64,000 nucleotides of DNA, taken from positions 7,002,001 through 7,066,000 of the forward strand of contig NZ_CP051680.1 of assembly GCF_012849095.1 (NCBI RefSeq), written 5' to 3'. Under the pieces are notes generated by a model that did not search any database, was not told where the DNA came from, and was given only the letters and a program-made list of their open reading frames with translations. This stretch comes from Cohnella herbarum (GTDB lineage: Bacteria > Bacillota > Bacilli > Paenibacillales > Paenibacillaceae). The translations under genes were made by a program, and so were the position numbers. Numbering within the stretch: the stretch's first letter is position 1; each line of letters begins with the position of its first letter. Of this stretch, positions 37,549 to 47,200 are shown one piece after another.

Positions 37549-38433
37549 GTGAAAACAAATTTTCGTTACGATAATAAAGCGGCGTACGCTTTGCTCACTC
37601 CGATCGTCGTCTTGTTGACGATATTCGTCGTCATCCCGTTCTTCTACGCGATCAAGGTCAGTTTCTATAATTGGAGCTTCTACCAAGAATCGACCTTCGT
37701 CGGGTTCCGCAACTTCTACATGGTCGTGACGGATCGTCTGTTCGGCGAGGCCGTATGGGTAGGACTCAAATTCGCATTGATGGTCGTGCCGGCGATGCTT
37801 ATTCTCAGTTTCCTATTCGCGAATGTCGTCAAGAACCTGGGGGCGAAATATTCCGGTTTCGTTAAGACGTCCATCTATATCCCTACGATCATCTCGGGCA
37901 TCATCGCGTCCGTCATCTTCGTGTTTATTTACGACTACATGGGGGGATTGGCTAACTACGTGATCGGCTGGTTCGGCTCCGAACCGAAGGCGTGGCTCGC
38001 GGACGTTGCGACGGCGCTTCCGAGTATCGCGGCTCCCGCGATCTGGTTGGGCTTCGGTTTTACGGCGCTGATCATGTTAGCCGGACTGCACGATATCCCC
38101 GAAAGCTATTACGAGGCGGCGGATCTCGAAGGAGCCGGGGCGTTCAAGAAAATGTGGTATATTACGATTCCGCTCATGCGAAACGTCATTCTATATTTGT
38201 TGGTTACCGGTTTTATCGCTCAAATCTCGCAGTTCGAGCTTTCTCTCGTTATGACGAACGGGGGCCCTCTAAGCGAGACGACAACGCCGAACTTGTACAT
38301 CCTGAACCATTTCCGCAACGACGTGATGGTGGGCAATTCCATTGCGGCATCGCTGCTGCTGTTCGTCGTGCTGGGCAGCATTTCCGCGCTTATTTTCAGG
38401 GTGCTCAATTCGGAGAAAGCGGTTGACGGATAA
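37549..38433 (+). CDS. Sugar ABC transporter permease (MalF type)
   Basis: 294 residues from GTG 37549, with GGTGGTGAA upstream. Six hydrophobic segments. The EAA loop is YYEAADLEGAGAFKKMWYIT followed by IPLM. A binding-protein-dependent permease of the UgpA/MalF family. The next permease begins 18 bases later. It should form the import channel with it and use an ATPase encoded elsewhere. Confidence 0.94.
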   Translation: MKTNFRYDNKAAYALLTPIVVLLTIFVVIPFFYAIKVSFYNWSFYQESTFVGFRNFYMVVTDRLFGEAVWVGLKFALMVVPAMLILSFLFANVVKNLGAKYSGFVKTSIYIPTIISGIIASVIFVFIYDYMGGLANYVIGWFGSEPKAWLADVATALPSIAAPAIWLGFGFTALIMLAGLHDIPESYYEAADLEGAGAFKKMWYITIPLMRNVILYLLVTGFIAQISQFELSLVMTNGGPLSETTTPNLYILNHFRNDVMVGNSIAASLLLFVVLGSISALIFRVLNSEKAVDG

Positions 38434-38450
38434 CCGAGGAGGAGACGGAC

Positions 38451-39275
38451 ATGAGAACACAAAGCCTAGTACAAAAATCAGCTCTTACGGTCATAGCCGG
38501 AGTGGTCACGCTGCTTGCGTTGTTTCCATTATTATGGGTCGTCATTGCCGGATTCAAGGGGCAAGCGGAAGTCCTTGCAACTCCGTTTCGCTTCTTCCCT
38601 AAGGAATGGCTTGTAGCCAATTACACGGATATTCTCGGCGATGCGGCATTTCTGAAGTCGATGGGAGTGACCTTCGGAGGCGCTCTATTGTTCGCCGCGC
38701 TTAGTCTAATCGTCAACTCTATGGCGGCGTACGTGTTCGCAAGGCTGGAATTCCGGTTCAAAAGCATTATGTGGGTGTACGTCATCATGACGATGTTCAT
38801 ACCTGGCATGGCGATCATGCTCACTTCCTTCATTGTCGTAGACAAATTGGGAATGCTCGATACGTTGGCGGTTCTCGTCCTGCCGGGCGTTGCGTCCGCC
38901 GGCCATATGTTCTTTATCAGGCAGTTCTACCTCAACATTCCGATGGCGCTGGAAGAAGCCGCGTTAATCGACGGCGCGGGCAGAATCAAGATTTTCACGA
39001 GCGTTTTCGTGCCGATGTCGTTCCCCGTCTTCGTTATTGTGGGCATCGGCTCTTATCTGGGCTATTGGAACTCTTTCATCTGGCCGACCATGACGATTAC
39101 GAATCCGAATCTCTATCAGATTATGCAATACTTGTACAACTTCCGTGCGGAACGGGTTACCGAATTGGGGTTGTTGATGGCAGGCTCGGCCTTGGCGGCT
39201 ATTCCGACGATCGTTCTGTTCCTGATTTTCCAGAAGTACATTATTTCCGGCATCAAGATATCGGGACTGAAGTGA
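38451..39275 (+). CDS. Sugar ABC transporter permease (MalG type)
   Basis: 274 residues, GAGGAGACGG before the ATG. Six membrane segments; EAA loop LEEAALIDGAGRIKIFTSVF followed by VPMS. The tail QKYIISGIKISGLK is common in MalG/UgpE-type subunits. The DUF6259 gene starts 11 bases downstream, showing a single operon. Confidence 0.94.
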   Translation: MRTQSLVQKSALTVIAGVVTLLALFPLLWVVIAGFKGQAEVLATPFRFFPKEWLVANYTDILGDAAFLKSMGVTFGGALLFAALSLIVNSMAAYVFARLEFRFKSIMWVYVIMTMFIPGMAIMLTSFIVVDKLGMLDTLAVLVLPGVASAGHMFFIRQFYLNIPMALEEAALIDGAGRIKIFTSVFVPMSFPVFVIVGIGSYLGYWNSFIWPTMTITNPNLYQIMQYLYNFRAERVTELGLLMAGSALAAIPTIVLFLIFQKYIISGIKISGLK

Positions 39276-39285
39276 GGGCTGCACG

Positions 39286-41562
39286 ATGGAGGATCGATTG
39301 CGCGTAAAGATTGTCGAGAATGAAAGAGTACGATTAGGATTCGGCTTGGATGACGGAGCGATTCGCTTGCTTCGGGATAAGCAGGCCGGCATCGACTACG
39401 TCTTCGACGCGCCCGGCGAGGATCCGTTCCGTCCGGATCCGTTCCGTCTGGAGACGGACGACGGCGTTAGCTCATCGTTCGATGCCTTCGAATGGCACCT
39501 GGAAGATTCGGATCCGGACTCGGATATTTTGCGCGTAGCGTTGTCTTGGCGAATCGGGGATGGCTTCATCGTCAACGGCGGGTTAACGCTTGAAGCAGGA
39601 ACGCTAACCTTTAGCTGTTCCGCGGATAATCGTTCGGAACAACGGCTGCTCAGCTTGGAATATCCGATTATTCCGAATGTCCGCACGATTACGGAAGAGG
39701 GAAAGGACGATTACGTCGCGCATTCCCACGCGACCGGAATCAGAGTTCGCAACCCGATGAAGCACTACGTCCCTAACGATCCGGGCCAGCGGTATATGCC
39801 GTATCCGGAAAGCTTCTCCGGCGCTTCGATGCAATTTTTCTCCTATTACGGAATGGACAAGGGGGGACTTTATTTCGCGGCTTTAGACGGAGAAGGGTAC
39901 GCCAAATGGTTGAATTTCTACAAAAACGCAAACGGCCTGTTGGAAGCTTCTTTTATTCACGGGTGCGAAGAGATGGGCGCGGGCAAAGGGATTTATCCCC
40001 CTTATCCGGTTCAAGTGGCCTTATTGAAAGGCGATGATTGGTATGAAGCGGCGGATAGGTACAAGAGCTGGGCGGTGCGGCAGAAGTGGTGCGCATCGGG
40101 AACCCTCGCGGAGAGGGGAAGCGACGTCTCGGCGAAATGGCTCCACGAGGAGATGGGCGTAGCGACCTTCGGCATTAACGCCGGAGCGGACAGAACGCCA
40201 TGGCTGCGCAAGTACCACGAGTTTATCCCGACGCCGATGTTCCATATTCTCGGCCCGGACTGGACGAACGCGCCGCAAACTTTCTATAAAGGGGTGCCCG
40301 GCGGCTTCGACGATTGGTTCCCGACGCGGTTTCAATCGGATAACTTGGCTTGCATGAAAGAGTACGGAGATAAGTTCGCGCCGTTCGAATTCGACTATCT
40401 CTATCATTTCGATGGCGCGGACGGGGAACTAGGAAGAGCCGCCGCGCAGAAATTTCCGGAGCTGATCAAGAGCATGGATGCCTATGCTTTTCCTTTTCTT
40501 TGTCCCGCTCATCCGTATACTCGCGAATTTCACGTGCGCCGGGACGAAACGCTGCAACGGACGAACGACCTGGACGCCATATACTATGACATTTCCGCCA
40601 ATAACATCATGAAAGTATGCATGGACGAATCGCACGGCCATCCCGTAGGAGCAGGCAAGACGATCGAGGATGCCTACCGGAGGAACTACGCCGATACGAA
40701 GGAGGCGATGTCCGCCGTTGCCGGGCGCGTCATTCCGATGGGAACGGAAATGATGAACGAGACGTTGCTCGATCTGATCGATTATTACCAAGCCCGCGCC
40801 GGCGGGCAACCCGCGGCGCCGTTGGAAGGCTGGCCGATCCGCGAACTTCTGAAGTCGGGCGACGCGGAGCTCGTGCCTATGTTCTCTTATGTCTACCATG
40901 AGTACGGCGCCTTACGATTAGACGGTTGGGGCAAGCTGGTCGAAGAGATCGGGCAGTTATATTATTTCACCGTAGCTCGTACCTATCTCTGGGGAGGTTT
41001 ATATGAGCTGAATTACGAATATAGTCCGATGGAAGCTTTGGATGGCCAAGAGAACGCGCCCGAGGAGCATTATTATCCATTCGAGTCCCGAGGTTACGCG
41101 TTTCGTCCGGAGCGCGCCGAATATTTAGCGATGTACGCTAAGTTGCGGACGGGAGCCGCGAATAAATATTGGGCATACGGTCGGATGCTGCGTCCGCTCG
41201 AATTCGCGACTCCAAAACAAAGCATGAGTTGGTTTCATTACAATCACGGCAAGGAATCGAAGGAATACAACGATACCGGAGAACAGACCGTCGACGCTAT
41301 CGTGCATTCGGCTTGGCGGTACAAGGATGAAAGCATGGCATTATTTTTCGCGAACGTTGGCATGGAAGAGCGCACGGTGAGTATCCGTATCGATTCGCGG
41401 GATTACGGGATGGGCAAGACGAATGCATGGTTGTTTAAGGATGACCCGAACGGCTCGAGTCCGGAAGAAGTTCGCCTCGTCATGACGTCGTCCGGAGAGA
41501 CCGATTTTCATATTCCGGCCAGAAGCGTCGTCATGATCGAGCTGTCGGGAAAGCTTGGTTAG
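39286..41562 (+). CDS. DUF6259 domain protein, putative glycoside hydrolase
   Basis: 758 residues, no signal peptide. N-terminal about 200 residues form a beta-rich domain like the front of GH-superfamily enzymes (VRLGFGLDDGAIRLLRDKQ). The centre has TIM-barrel-like segments: FHILGPDWTNAPQTFYKG, DYLYHFDGADGELGR, LDAIYYDISANNIMKVC and IPMGTEMMNETLLDLIDYY; acids in DISA and GTEMMNE are plausible catalytic residues. The C-terminus has a beta domain (ALFFANVGMEERTVSI) ending SVVMIEL. I recognise the DUF6259 layout but know no defined activity. It lies between the permeases and a dehydrogenase, so action on the imported oligosaccharide is likely. Confidence 0.78.
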   Translation: MEDRLRVKIVENERVRLGFGLDDGAIRLLRDKQAGIDYVFDAPGEDPFRPDPFRLETDDGVSSSFDAFEWHLEDSDPDSDILRVALSWRIGDGFIVNGGLTLEAGTLTFSCSADNRSEQRLLSLEYPIIPNVRTITEEGKDDYVAHSHATGIRVRNPMKHYVPNDPGQRYMPYPESFSGASMQFFSYYGMDKGGLYFAALDGEGYAKWLNFYKNANGLLEASFIHGCEEMGAGKGIYPPYPVQVALLKGDDWYEAADRYKSWAVRQKWCASGTLAERGSDVSAKWLHEEMGVATFGINAGADRTPWLRKYHEFIPTPMFHILGPDWTNAPQTFYKGVPGGFDDWFPTRFQSDNLACMKEYGDKFAPFEFDYLYHFDGADGELGRAAAQKFPELIKSMDAYAFPFLCPAHPYTREFHVRRDETLQRTNDLDAIYYDISANNIMKVCMDESHGHPVGAGKTIEDAYRRNYADTKEAMSAVAGRVIPMGTEMMNETLLDLIDYYQARAGGQPAAPLEGWPIRELLKSGDAELVPMFSYVYHEYGALRLDGWGKLVEEIGQLYYFTVARTYLWGGLYELNYEYSPMEALDGQENAPEEHYYPFESRGYAFRPERAEYLAMYAKLRTGAANKYWAYGRMLRPLEFATPKQSMSWFHYNHGKESKEYNDTGEQTVDAIVHSAWRYKDESMALFFANVGMEERTVSIRIDSRDYGMGKTNAWLFKDDPNGSSPEEVRLVMTSSGETDFHIPARSVVMIELSGKLG

Positions 41563-41581
41563 GACGAGAGGGGGAGAGGCA

Positions 41582-42586
41582 ATGAAAGCGCTAGTCATGG
41601 AACAGCCGCGTCGAGCGGTCGTCAAAGAAGTGCCCGATCCGAAGCCGGGACCGGGAGAAGTCGTCATTCAAGTCGCTCAGGTCGGCATATGCGGAACGGA
41701 CTTTCATATTTTCGAAGGGGAGTTCCTTTCGCCGTATCCTTTAATTCCGGGGCATGAATTCTCTGGAACGATTAGCGAAGTAGGCGATGGGGTAGAGGGG
41801 TTTCGCGTTGGCGACCGGGTGACGGCGGATCCTTCGCTATTCTGCGGACGATGCGTCTACTGCCTGACGAACCGCGGTAATCAATGCGCCGATTGGGGAG
41901 CGTTGGGCAATACCGTGAACGGGAGCATGGCGGAGTACGTGGCCGTGCCGGCCCGGAACGCGGTTAAGATCCCGGACGATATGTCTTTCGCTACGGCGGC
42001 GTTTATCGAACCGATCGCATGCGTCGTGCACGCGATGAACCGACTGCAGTTGCAGGTCGGCCAGTCCGTTCTTCTGTTCGGAGCGGGCGCGATGGGGCAG
42101 CAATTGGTTCAGGCTCTATCGCGCGCGGGGGCCGCGCGGTTGGCGGTCGTCGACGTGTCGGACAACAAGCTGGAGCTGGCGCGGGCATTCGGGGCTACAG
42201 AGACGGCGAACGTCAGGGAGATCGGGCGGCTTGCCGGACAATCGTTCGACGTGGTCGTCGACGCGACGGGAATCCCTTCGGTGATCGAGCAAGCGCTCGC
42301 GTATATGGGGAAGACGGCGAAATATTTGCAATTCGGGGTGACCCCGAGAACGGCCGAGATCAAGCTGAACCCGTTCGACCTCTATCATAAGGACTGGACG
42401 ATACTCGGCTCGATGGCGATTAACCATACGTTTTTGCACGCTTTCGATTGGGTCAAGACAGGTAGGATCCAACTGGAACCGCTCGTTTCCAAGGTCATCT
42501 CCTTGGAGGAAACTCCCGCGTTCTTGGCCGAACCTAAAAATCCGGAATTGCTGAAGGTTCAGATCCGAATAGGATTTAACGGTTAA
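41582..42586 (+). CDS. Zinc-dependent alcohol/polyol dehydrogenase (MDR family)
   Basis: 334 residues from ATG 41582 with GAGGGGGAGAGG upstream; the open frame starts earlier at 41555. Catalytic zinc ligands are Cys37 in VGICGTDFH and His58-Glu59 in IPGHEFSG. The structural zinc site has Cys88, 91, 94 and 102. The cofactor motif is VLLFGAGAMGQQLVQAL. The sequence is in the sorbitol/arabinitol/threonine dehydrogenase group; within this locus a pentose or pentitol such as D-arabinose or D-arabinitol is a possible substrate, but that is inference. Confidence 0.92.
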   Translation: MKALVMEQPRRAVVKEVPDPKPGPGEVVIQVAQVGICGTDFHIFEGEFLSPYPLIPGHEFSGTISEVGDGVEGFRVGDRVTADPSLFCGRCVYCLTNRGNQCADWGALGNTVNGSMAEYVAVPARNAVKIPDDMSFATAAFIEPIACVVHAMNRLQLQVGQSVLLFGAGAMGQQLVQALSRAGAARLAVVDVSDNKLELARAFGATETANVREIGRLAGQSFDVVVDATGIPSVIEQALAYMGKTAKYLQFGVTPRTAEIKLNPFDLYHKDWTILGSMAINHTFLHAFDWVKTGRIQLEPLVSKVISLEETPAFLAEPKNPELLKVQIRIGFNG

Positions 42587-42621
42587 GGAAAACCATTTCA
42601 ACTCACAAGGAGAGGGTACTC

Positions 42622-43704
42622 ATGAACAACTTTAACGGATTAGATATGGGACTGGGAAATCTGGCGCGACTGTCGAATGCTCAAACCAGATCGATCAGCC
42701 CGGAGAACTTCACGGGGGAAAAAGGAAAAGGAGGCATGGCGACCGAAGGGACGGGCGCCGGATGCGCGCGTGATCTCGGAATCGGCTGGAAGGTATCCCC
42801 TTCCGTGGAGATCGAGCCGGGCGCGACGTTCGAGATGGCGAATATTCGGGAGATGGGCGCCATTCAGCATATTTGGCTGACCTGTTTTCCGGGATTCTGG
42901 CGGAATCTGATCATTCGATTGTACTGGGACGATGAAGAGCTGCCTTCCGTCGAAGTGCCGGTAGGCGACTTATTCTGCAACGGTTGGCAAGAGAGATGCA
43001 ACGTCAATTCCATCCCCGTGGCCGTGAATCCCGCCGGAGGGATGAATTGCTATTGGCTCATGCCCTTCCGTCAATCCGCGCGAATGACGGTCGAGAATAC
43101 CTCCAAGGACAAAGCCGTGCTGTATTATCAGATCGACTATACTCTAACTCAAGTACCGGACGATGCCGCATACTTTCATGCCCAATGGCGAAGAAGCAAT
43201 CCGGTAACGTATAAGGGCGTTCACACGATTATCGACGGCATTCAAGGAAAAGGCCACTACGTCGGCACTTATCTGGCTTGGCAAGTCAATAACACCGGCT
43301 GGTGGGGAGAGGGCGAGATCAAGTTCTACATGGACGGGGATCGCGATTTCCCGACCCTCTGCGGGACGGGAACCGAGGATTATTTCGGCGGCGCTTGGAA
43401 CTGGGAGCAGCCTCAAGGGCAATACGGTACATACTCGACGGCCTATCTCGGCATGCACCAGGTAATCAAGCCCGACGGGCTGTACCGCAGCCAGACGAGA
43501 TTCGGCATGTACCGCTGGCACGTGATGGATCCGATCCGTTTCGAGAACGATTTGAAGGTCACGATACAAGATCTCGGTTGGCGTTCCGGCGGAAGGTATC
43601 TCCCCCAGCAAAGCGATATCGCGTCGACCGTGTTCTGGTACCAGGCTGAGCCGCACGCTCCGTTCCCGACGCTTGCGGGCAATGATGAACGAGAAGTGAT
43701 CTAA
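42622..43704 (+). CDS. DUF2961 protein, glycoside hydrolase family 172 (second copy)
   Basis: 360 residues, AAGGAGAGGG before the ATG. The same family as the enzyme at 33703: GAIQHIWLTCFPGFWRN, IIRLYWDDEELPSVEVPVGD, KGHYVGTYLAWQ and CGTGTEDYFGGAW, ending with TVFWYQAEPHAPFP. No signal peptide. The two copies have clearly diverged, so they may split specificity (different linkages or reducing-end partners). It closes the furanoside block; a hairpin follows at 43758. Confidence 0.9.
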   Translation: MNNFNGLDMGLGNLARLSNAQTRSISPENFTGEKGKGGMATEGTGAGCARDLGIGWKVSPSVEIEPGATFEMANIREMGAIQHIWLTCFPGFWRNLIIRLYWDDEELPSVEVPVGDLFCNGWQERCNVNSIPVAVNPAGGMNCYWLMPFRQSARMTVENTSKDKAVLYYQIDYTLTQVPDDAAYFHAQWRRSNPVTYKGVHTIIDGIQGKGHYVGTYLAWQVNNTGWWGEGEIKFYMDGDRDFPTLCGTGTEDYFGGAWNWEQPQGQYGTYSTAYLGMHQVIKPDGLYRSQTRFGMYRWHVMDPIRFENDLKVTIQDLGWRSGGRYLPQQSDIASTVFWYQAEPHAPFPTLAGNDEREVI

Positions 43705-43757
43705 CCGATTGCTCTAGATTTGTATAGTCCGGCGTTGACCCGCTAGAAGAATCTCGC

Positions 43758-43797
43758 AGCCGTCTCCGGAAGAAATTGTCTCGTTCCGGAGACGGCT
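43758..43797 (+). terminator. Hairpin after the furanoside block
   Basis: AGCCGTCTCCGGA (43758-43770) pairs perfectly with TCCGGAGACGGCT (43785-43797) around a 14-base loop. Only TATACGCATTT follows, so termination strength is uncertain. It separates the second GH172 gene from the kinase gene. Confidence 0.65.
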
Positions 43798-43865
43798 TAT
43801 ACGCATTTACTCGGATTCTCGGAGCGCAAAGGCTTTGGAGAACGGGGACAAAGGCGGAGAAGGCT

Positions 43866-45629
43866 ATGTTTTACTCGATCCGAACGCAATTAATCGCGAT
43901 TATCGTCATGCTGATCGTTCCGTTCGTGCTCATGGGCTATTTGTTCTGGAATCAAGCGGCTACGGCATTAAGGGAATCGATAGAAACGACGACCGTGCAA
44001 ACGATGAATCAGTACGCGGATTTCGTGGAAAGCGCAACTTCGCAGATCGTGAATACGGCGAATCAAATTTTGCGAAGCGATATGACGCAGGATTGGATCC
44101 GATCCCGAATGGACAACGAAGACGCGGCGAAAGAAATTCAGCAAAACATTCGCATGAGAAAATATTTCGACTCCGTGGTCAGCAACAGCCCGATCATTCT
44201 TTCGGTTAATCTTTTTCACGAACGGTGGGATTTGTGGAATTTAGAAGGCGGGGATTACCTGGAAACCGATTGGTATGCGAACTATCGGAACCATGGGATT
44301 CGATGGACGGACTCCCATATCGATGCCAGACAGAACGGAATCTATTTGAACAGGAAGAACGTCAACTCGCTTGTATATCCTTTGTCCGATCTCATGAACC
44401 TGAGCGAGGAAGGGATGTTGAAGATCAATATCCAAACTTCCGCCCTGCAAGAGCCGCTGGATAAGCTGGTCTTAGGAAAGACGGGGAAAGCGTTCCTGAT
44501 TGCGCCGGACGGCGTTCCGATATTAAATCAGAAACCCGATGCGTTTCCCGATGCTCTTATGGAAAAGATTCGGTCTTTGGCGGACGACGAAACGAAGGGA
44601 ACGCGGATTTTCAGGGACGACGAACGCAGGTCTATCTATTTCTATCAAAGAATGGAGACGACCGGCTGGGTCGTGGTGGGAACCGTTTCGGAGAAGGAAC
44701 TGTTTCAGGAAATCACGAGAGCGAGACAAAATGTCATTTGGGTTGCCGCCCTATTGTTCATCGTCGCGGTTTCCTTAACGTTCTGGTTCTCTTCGCGAAT
44801 CGCCAATCCGATCTCCAGAATCGTGCGCTCGATGAAGTTCGTCGAGGAAGGAGACTTCTTCAAAGGCAACGCGATCATGGCCAGAAAGAAGATTAAACAA
44901 AACGAGATCGGCTTCTTGACCGCTAACTACTTGGATATGGTCAAACGCCTGAAAACCTATATCGAAACCGAGTTCGCCCAGAACTTGCGCAGGCGCAACG
45001 CGGAGTACAAAGCTTTGCTGCTGCAGATCAACCCCCATTTTCTGAACAACACGCTGGAAGTGATCACCTCGTTAGCCGCGCAAGGGCGCAATGAAGACAT
45101 CGAGCAAGTCGTGAACGATTTGAGCTTGATGTTAAGGTCTTCGCTCAGAATGGATACCGAGTTGATTTCCGTACGAGACGAGATCGGAACGATTCGCGCG
45201 TTTACGTCCATCCTCTCCGTCTGTTACGGGAACCGCGTGCAATTCGAGATCGTAGACGGCCATGTCAGCGATTCGATTCAAATTCCGAAGCTGCTGCTTC
45301 AACCGTTAATCGAGAACGCGGTGAAATACAGTCTTGGAATCGTAGAGGTGGCGATCGTATCCATTCGCATCGAGGAGACGGATGAGGAATTGACGGTCGT
45401 CATCAAGGATAACGGACTAGGCATTCCGGAGGAAGTTCTGAAGGAGTTGAAGACGGCCGCCGAGCTGAATTTCCCGCAAGACGTGTTGAATATCGGCGAG
45501 AAGGGAATCGGGTTCAAGAACGTCATTGCCCGAGGGCGGATTTACTACGGTTCGAGGTTCACCGTCGAGATTCGTACGGCTGCCAATCAGGGGACGGAGA
45601 TTACGATGATAATCCCCAATAAGAGGTGA
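43866..45629 (+). CDS. YesM/LytS-type sensor histidine kinase
   Basis: About 587 residues from ATG 43866 (GGCGGAGAAGG upstream; frame opens at 43776). An N-terminal membrane helix (about 8-30), an outside sensor domain to about 290, a second helix VIWVAALLFIVAVSLTFWF and a HAMP domain (ISRIVRSMKFVEEGDFFKG) follow. The kinase motif is ALLLQINPHFLNNTLEVITS with the phospho-histidine, then N box LIENAVKYS and DNGLGIPEE. The pair with the AraC-type response regulator 6 bases downstream is the standard YesM/YesN arrangement that controls sugar importers; the importer at 47.4 kb is the probable target. Confidence 0.95.
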   Translation: MFYSIRTQLIAIIVMLIVPFVLMGYLFWNQAATALRESIETTTVQTMNQYADFVESATSQIVNTANQILRSDMTQDWIRSRMDNEDAAKEIQQNIRMRKYFDSVVSNSPIILSVNLFHERWDLWNLEGGDYLETDWYANYRNHGIRWTDSHIDARQNGIYLNRKNVNSLVYPLSDLMNLSEEGMLKINIQTSALQEPLDKLVLGKTGKAFLIAPDGVPILNQKPDAFPDALMEKIRSLADDETKGTRIFRDDERRSIYFYQRMETTGWVVVGTVSEKELFQEITRARQNVIWVAALLFIVAVSLTFWFSSRIANPISRIVRSMKFVEEGDFFKGNAIMARKKIKQNEIGFLTANYLDMVKRLKTYIETEFAQNLRRRNAEYKALLLQINPHFLNNTLEVITSLAAQGRNEDIEQVVNDLSLMLRSSLRMDTELISVRDEIGTIRAFTSILSVCYGNRVQFEIVDGHVSDSIQIPKLLLQPLIENAVKYSLGIVEVAIVSIRIEETDEELTVVIKDNGLGIPEEVLKELKTAAELNFPQDVLNIGEKGIGFKNVIARGRIYYGSRFTVEIRTAANQGTEITMIIPNKR

Positions 45630-45635
45630 TGAAGC

Positions 45636-47183
45636 ATGTATGACATCATGGTCGTTGACGATTCCGCGGAGATCAGAACGGGCTTGAAGCTAAAGCTGAA
45701 TTGGCCGGAATACGGTTTTCGCGTGCTGTCGGAAGCTCCGAACGGGGCTCAGGCATTGGATTTGCTTAAATCAAGGAGGGTGCCGATCCTGATTACGGAT
45801 ATCCGGATGCCGGTCATGGACGGTTTGGAGCTGCTTCAACAATGCGCCGTACGTTATCCGGCTACGAAAGCGGTCGTCCTCTCCGGTTACGACGATTTTC
45901 CGCTGGTGCAGACCGCCATGCGCAAGGGAGCCAAAGATTATCTCCTCAAGCCCGTCATTAAGGCGGAGCTCGTAGCGGCGCTGCTCAAATTAAAGAAAGA
46001 ACTGGACGACGAGAAGGAATGGTCATTGGCGAAAATCTTGCATGGAGAAGTTCCGACTGCCGAAGCGGAAGCTCTGATGTTCACCTATGGCATGGCCGAG
46101 TGGATGCTCGAGGGCCATTGCGTAAGGTTCGTGACTTCGGAGATGAGGATCCCGGCGGAACGGCTGACGGGAACGGGCACGAATGGGAGCTCCTTCAAGG
46201 AAGCCTATCACCTGCTCTTACGGGAAATCGTTTCTCAATGGGAGGATCGTATCGTTGCCTTCAGAGATGCGAATCGACCCGATAGGATGCATTTTATCGT
46301 CCGTCATGATTCGCTTTCGGAGGCTGGGGCGGATGGCCTCCTCGACCGTTTTATAGCCGACGTCAACGAAAAGGTGATCCGTTTCTTGCAGATCGAGCTC
46401 GTGGTTGGAGTCGGGGATCCCGTATGCGGATTCCGAGGGTGGAAGGCGGGATTGGAGTCGAGCCTGACGGCGCTTAGCAGAAGCAAGCCAGACCGGATAT
46501 CCCAGACCGTATTTAATGGGGACAAAGACAAGGAGAACGGGTTGGCGCACGAGTTGCTGAAGAGATTCGCTTTGTCCGTCGAGAACGCCGACGAAGGCCA
46601 AGCGTTACAGGTGTTGGGCGAAATTTCTCAATCCGGTAAGCAGGCATCCGTGCAGTCCTACTCGTTCTTTCTCGTACAGCTTTGCCTGAAACTCGACGAA
46701 TTAAGCCGCAAACACGACCTGAAGGAGCTTGATCTGCATCAGATGCTATGGCCCTATATCAATTCCGCATGGGACTGCGAATCGCTGGATAAGATCGTCG
46801 GCAACTTACGGGAGCTCGTCTTGCAAGCCATCGCCACTCTCAAACGCAATAAAAGCAAGGGGAAGGAAGACACGATCGGCGCCATCCGCAAATACATGCT
46901 TAGCCATTACGGGGAAGAGCTCACGTTAACCGCGATCGCGGAACGTTTCCATTACAACGTCGCCTATTTGTCGGATCTGTTCCGCAAGCAGACGGGAAGC
47001 ACTTTTAGCGATTGCTTGCTCGGCATCCGGATGGATCATGCTTCGCAATTGCTGCGCATCAACGATCTGAAGATCGCGAGCATCGCCGAGCTGACGGGCT
47101 TCGCGAGTTCGGCTTATTTCAGCAACGTGTTCAAAGGCTATTACGGCGTCGGGCCTAACGAGTACCGCAAGAAGCTCGGGTAG
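45636..47183 (+). CDS. YesN-type response regulator with AraC DNA-binding domain
   Basis: 515 residues. The receiver domain starts DIMVVDDSAEIRTGLKLKL and has Asp55 in ITDIRMPVMDG and the Lys in GAKDYLLKPV. A 270-residue middle region has no clear fold. The C-terminal AraC domain shows LTLTAIAERFHYNVAYLSDL and IASIAELTGFASSAYFSNVF with YYGVGPNEYRKK. It is translated right after the kinase. It probably activates the sugar ABC genes that follow. Confidence 0.95.
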   Translation: MYDIMVVDDSAEIRTGLKLKLNWPEYGFRVLSEAPNGAQALDLLKSRRVPILITDIRMPVMDGLELLQQCAVRYPATKAVVLSGYDDFPLVQTAMRKGAKDYLLKPVIKAELVAALLKLKKELDDEKEWSLAKILHGEVPTAEAEALMFTYGMAEWMLEGHCVRFVTSEMRIPAERLTGTGTNGSSFKEAYHLLLREIVSQWEDRIVAFRDANRPDRMHFIVRHDSLSEAGADGLLDRFIADVNEKVIRFLQIELVVGVGDPVCGFRGWKAGLESSLTALSRSKPDRISQTVFNGDKDKENGLAHELLKRFALSVENADEGQALQVLGEISQSGKQASVQSYSFFLVQLCLKLDELSRKHDLKELDLHQMLWPYINSAWDCESLDKIVGNLRELVLQAIATLKRNKSKGKEDTIGAIRKYMLSHYGEELTLTAIAERFHYNVAYLSDLFRKQTGSTFSDCLLGIRMDHASQLLRINDLKIASIAELTGFASSAYFSNVFKGYYGVGPNEYRKKLG

Positions 47184-47200
47184 CCTTGGTCGGTCAGTCT

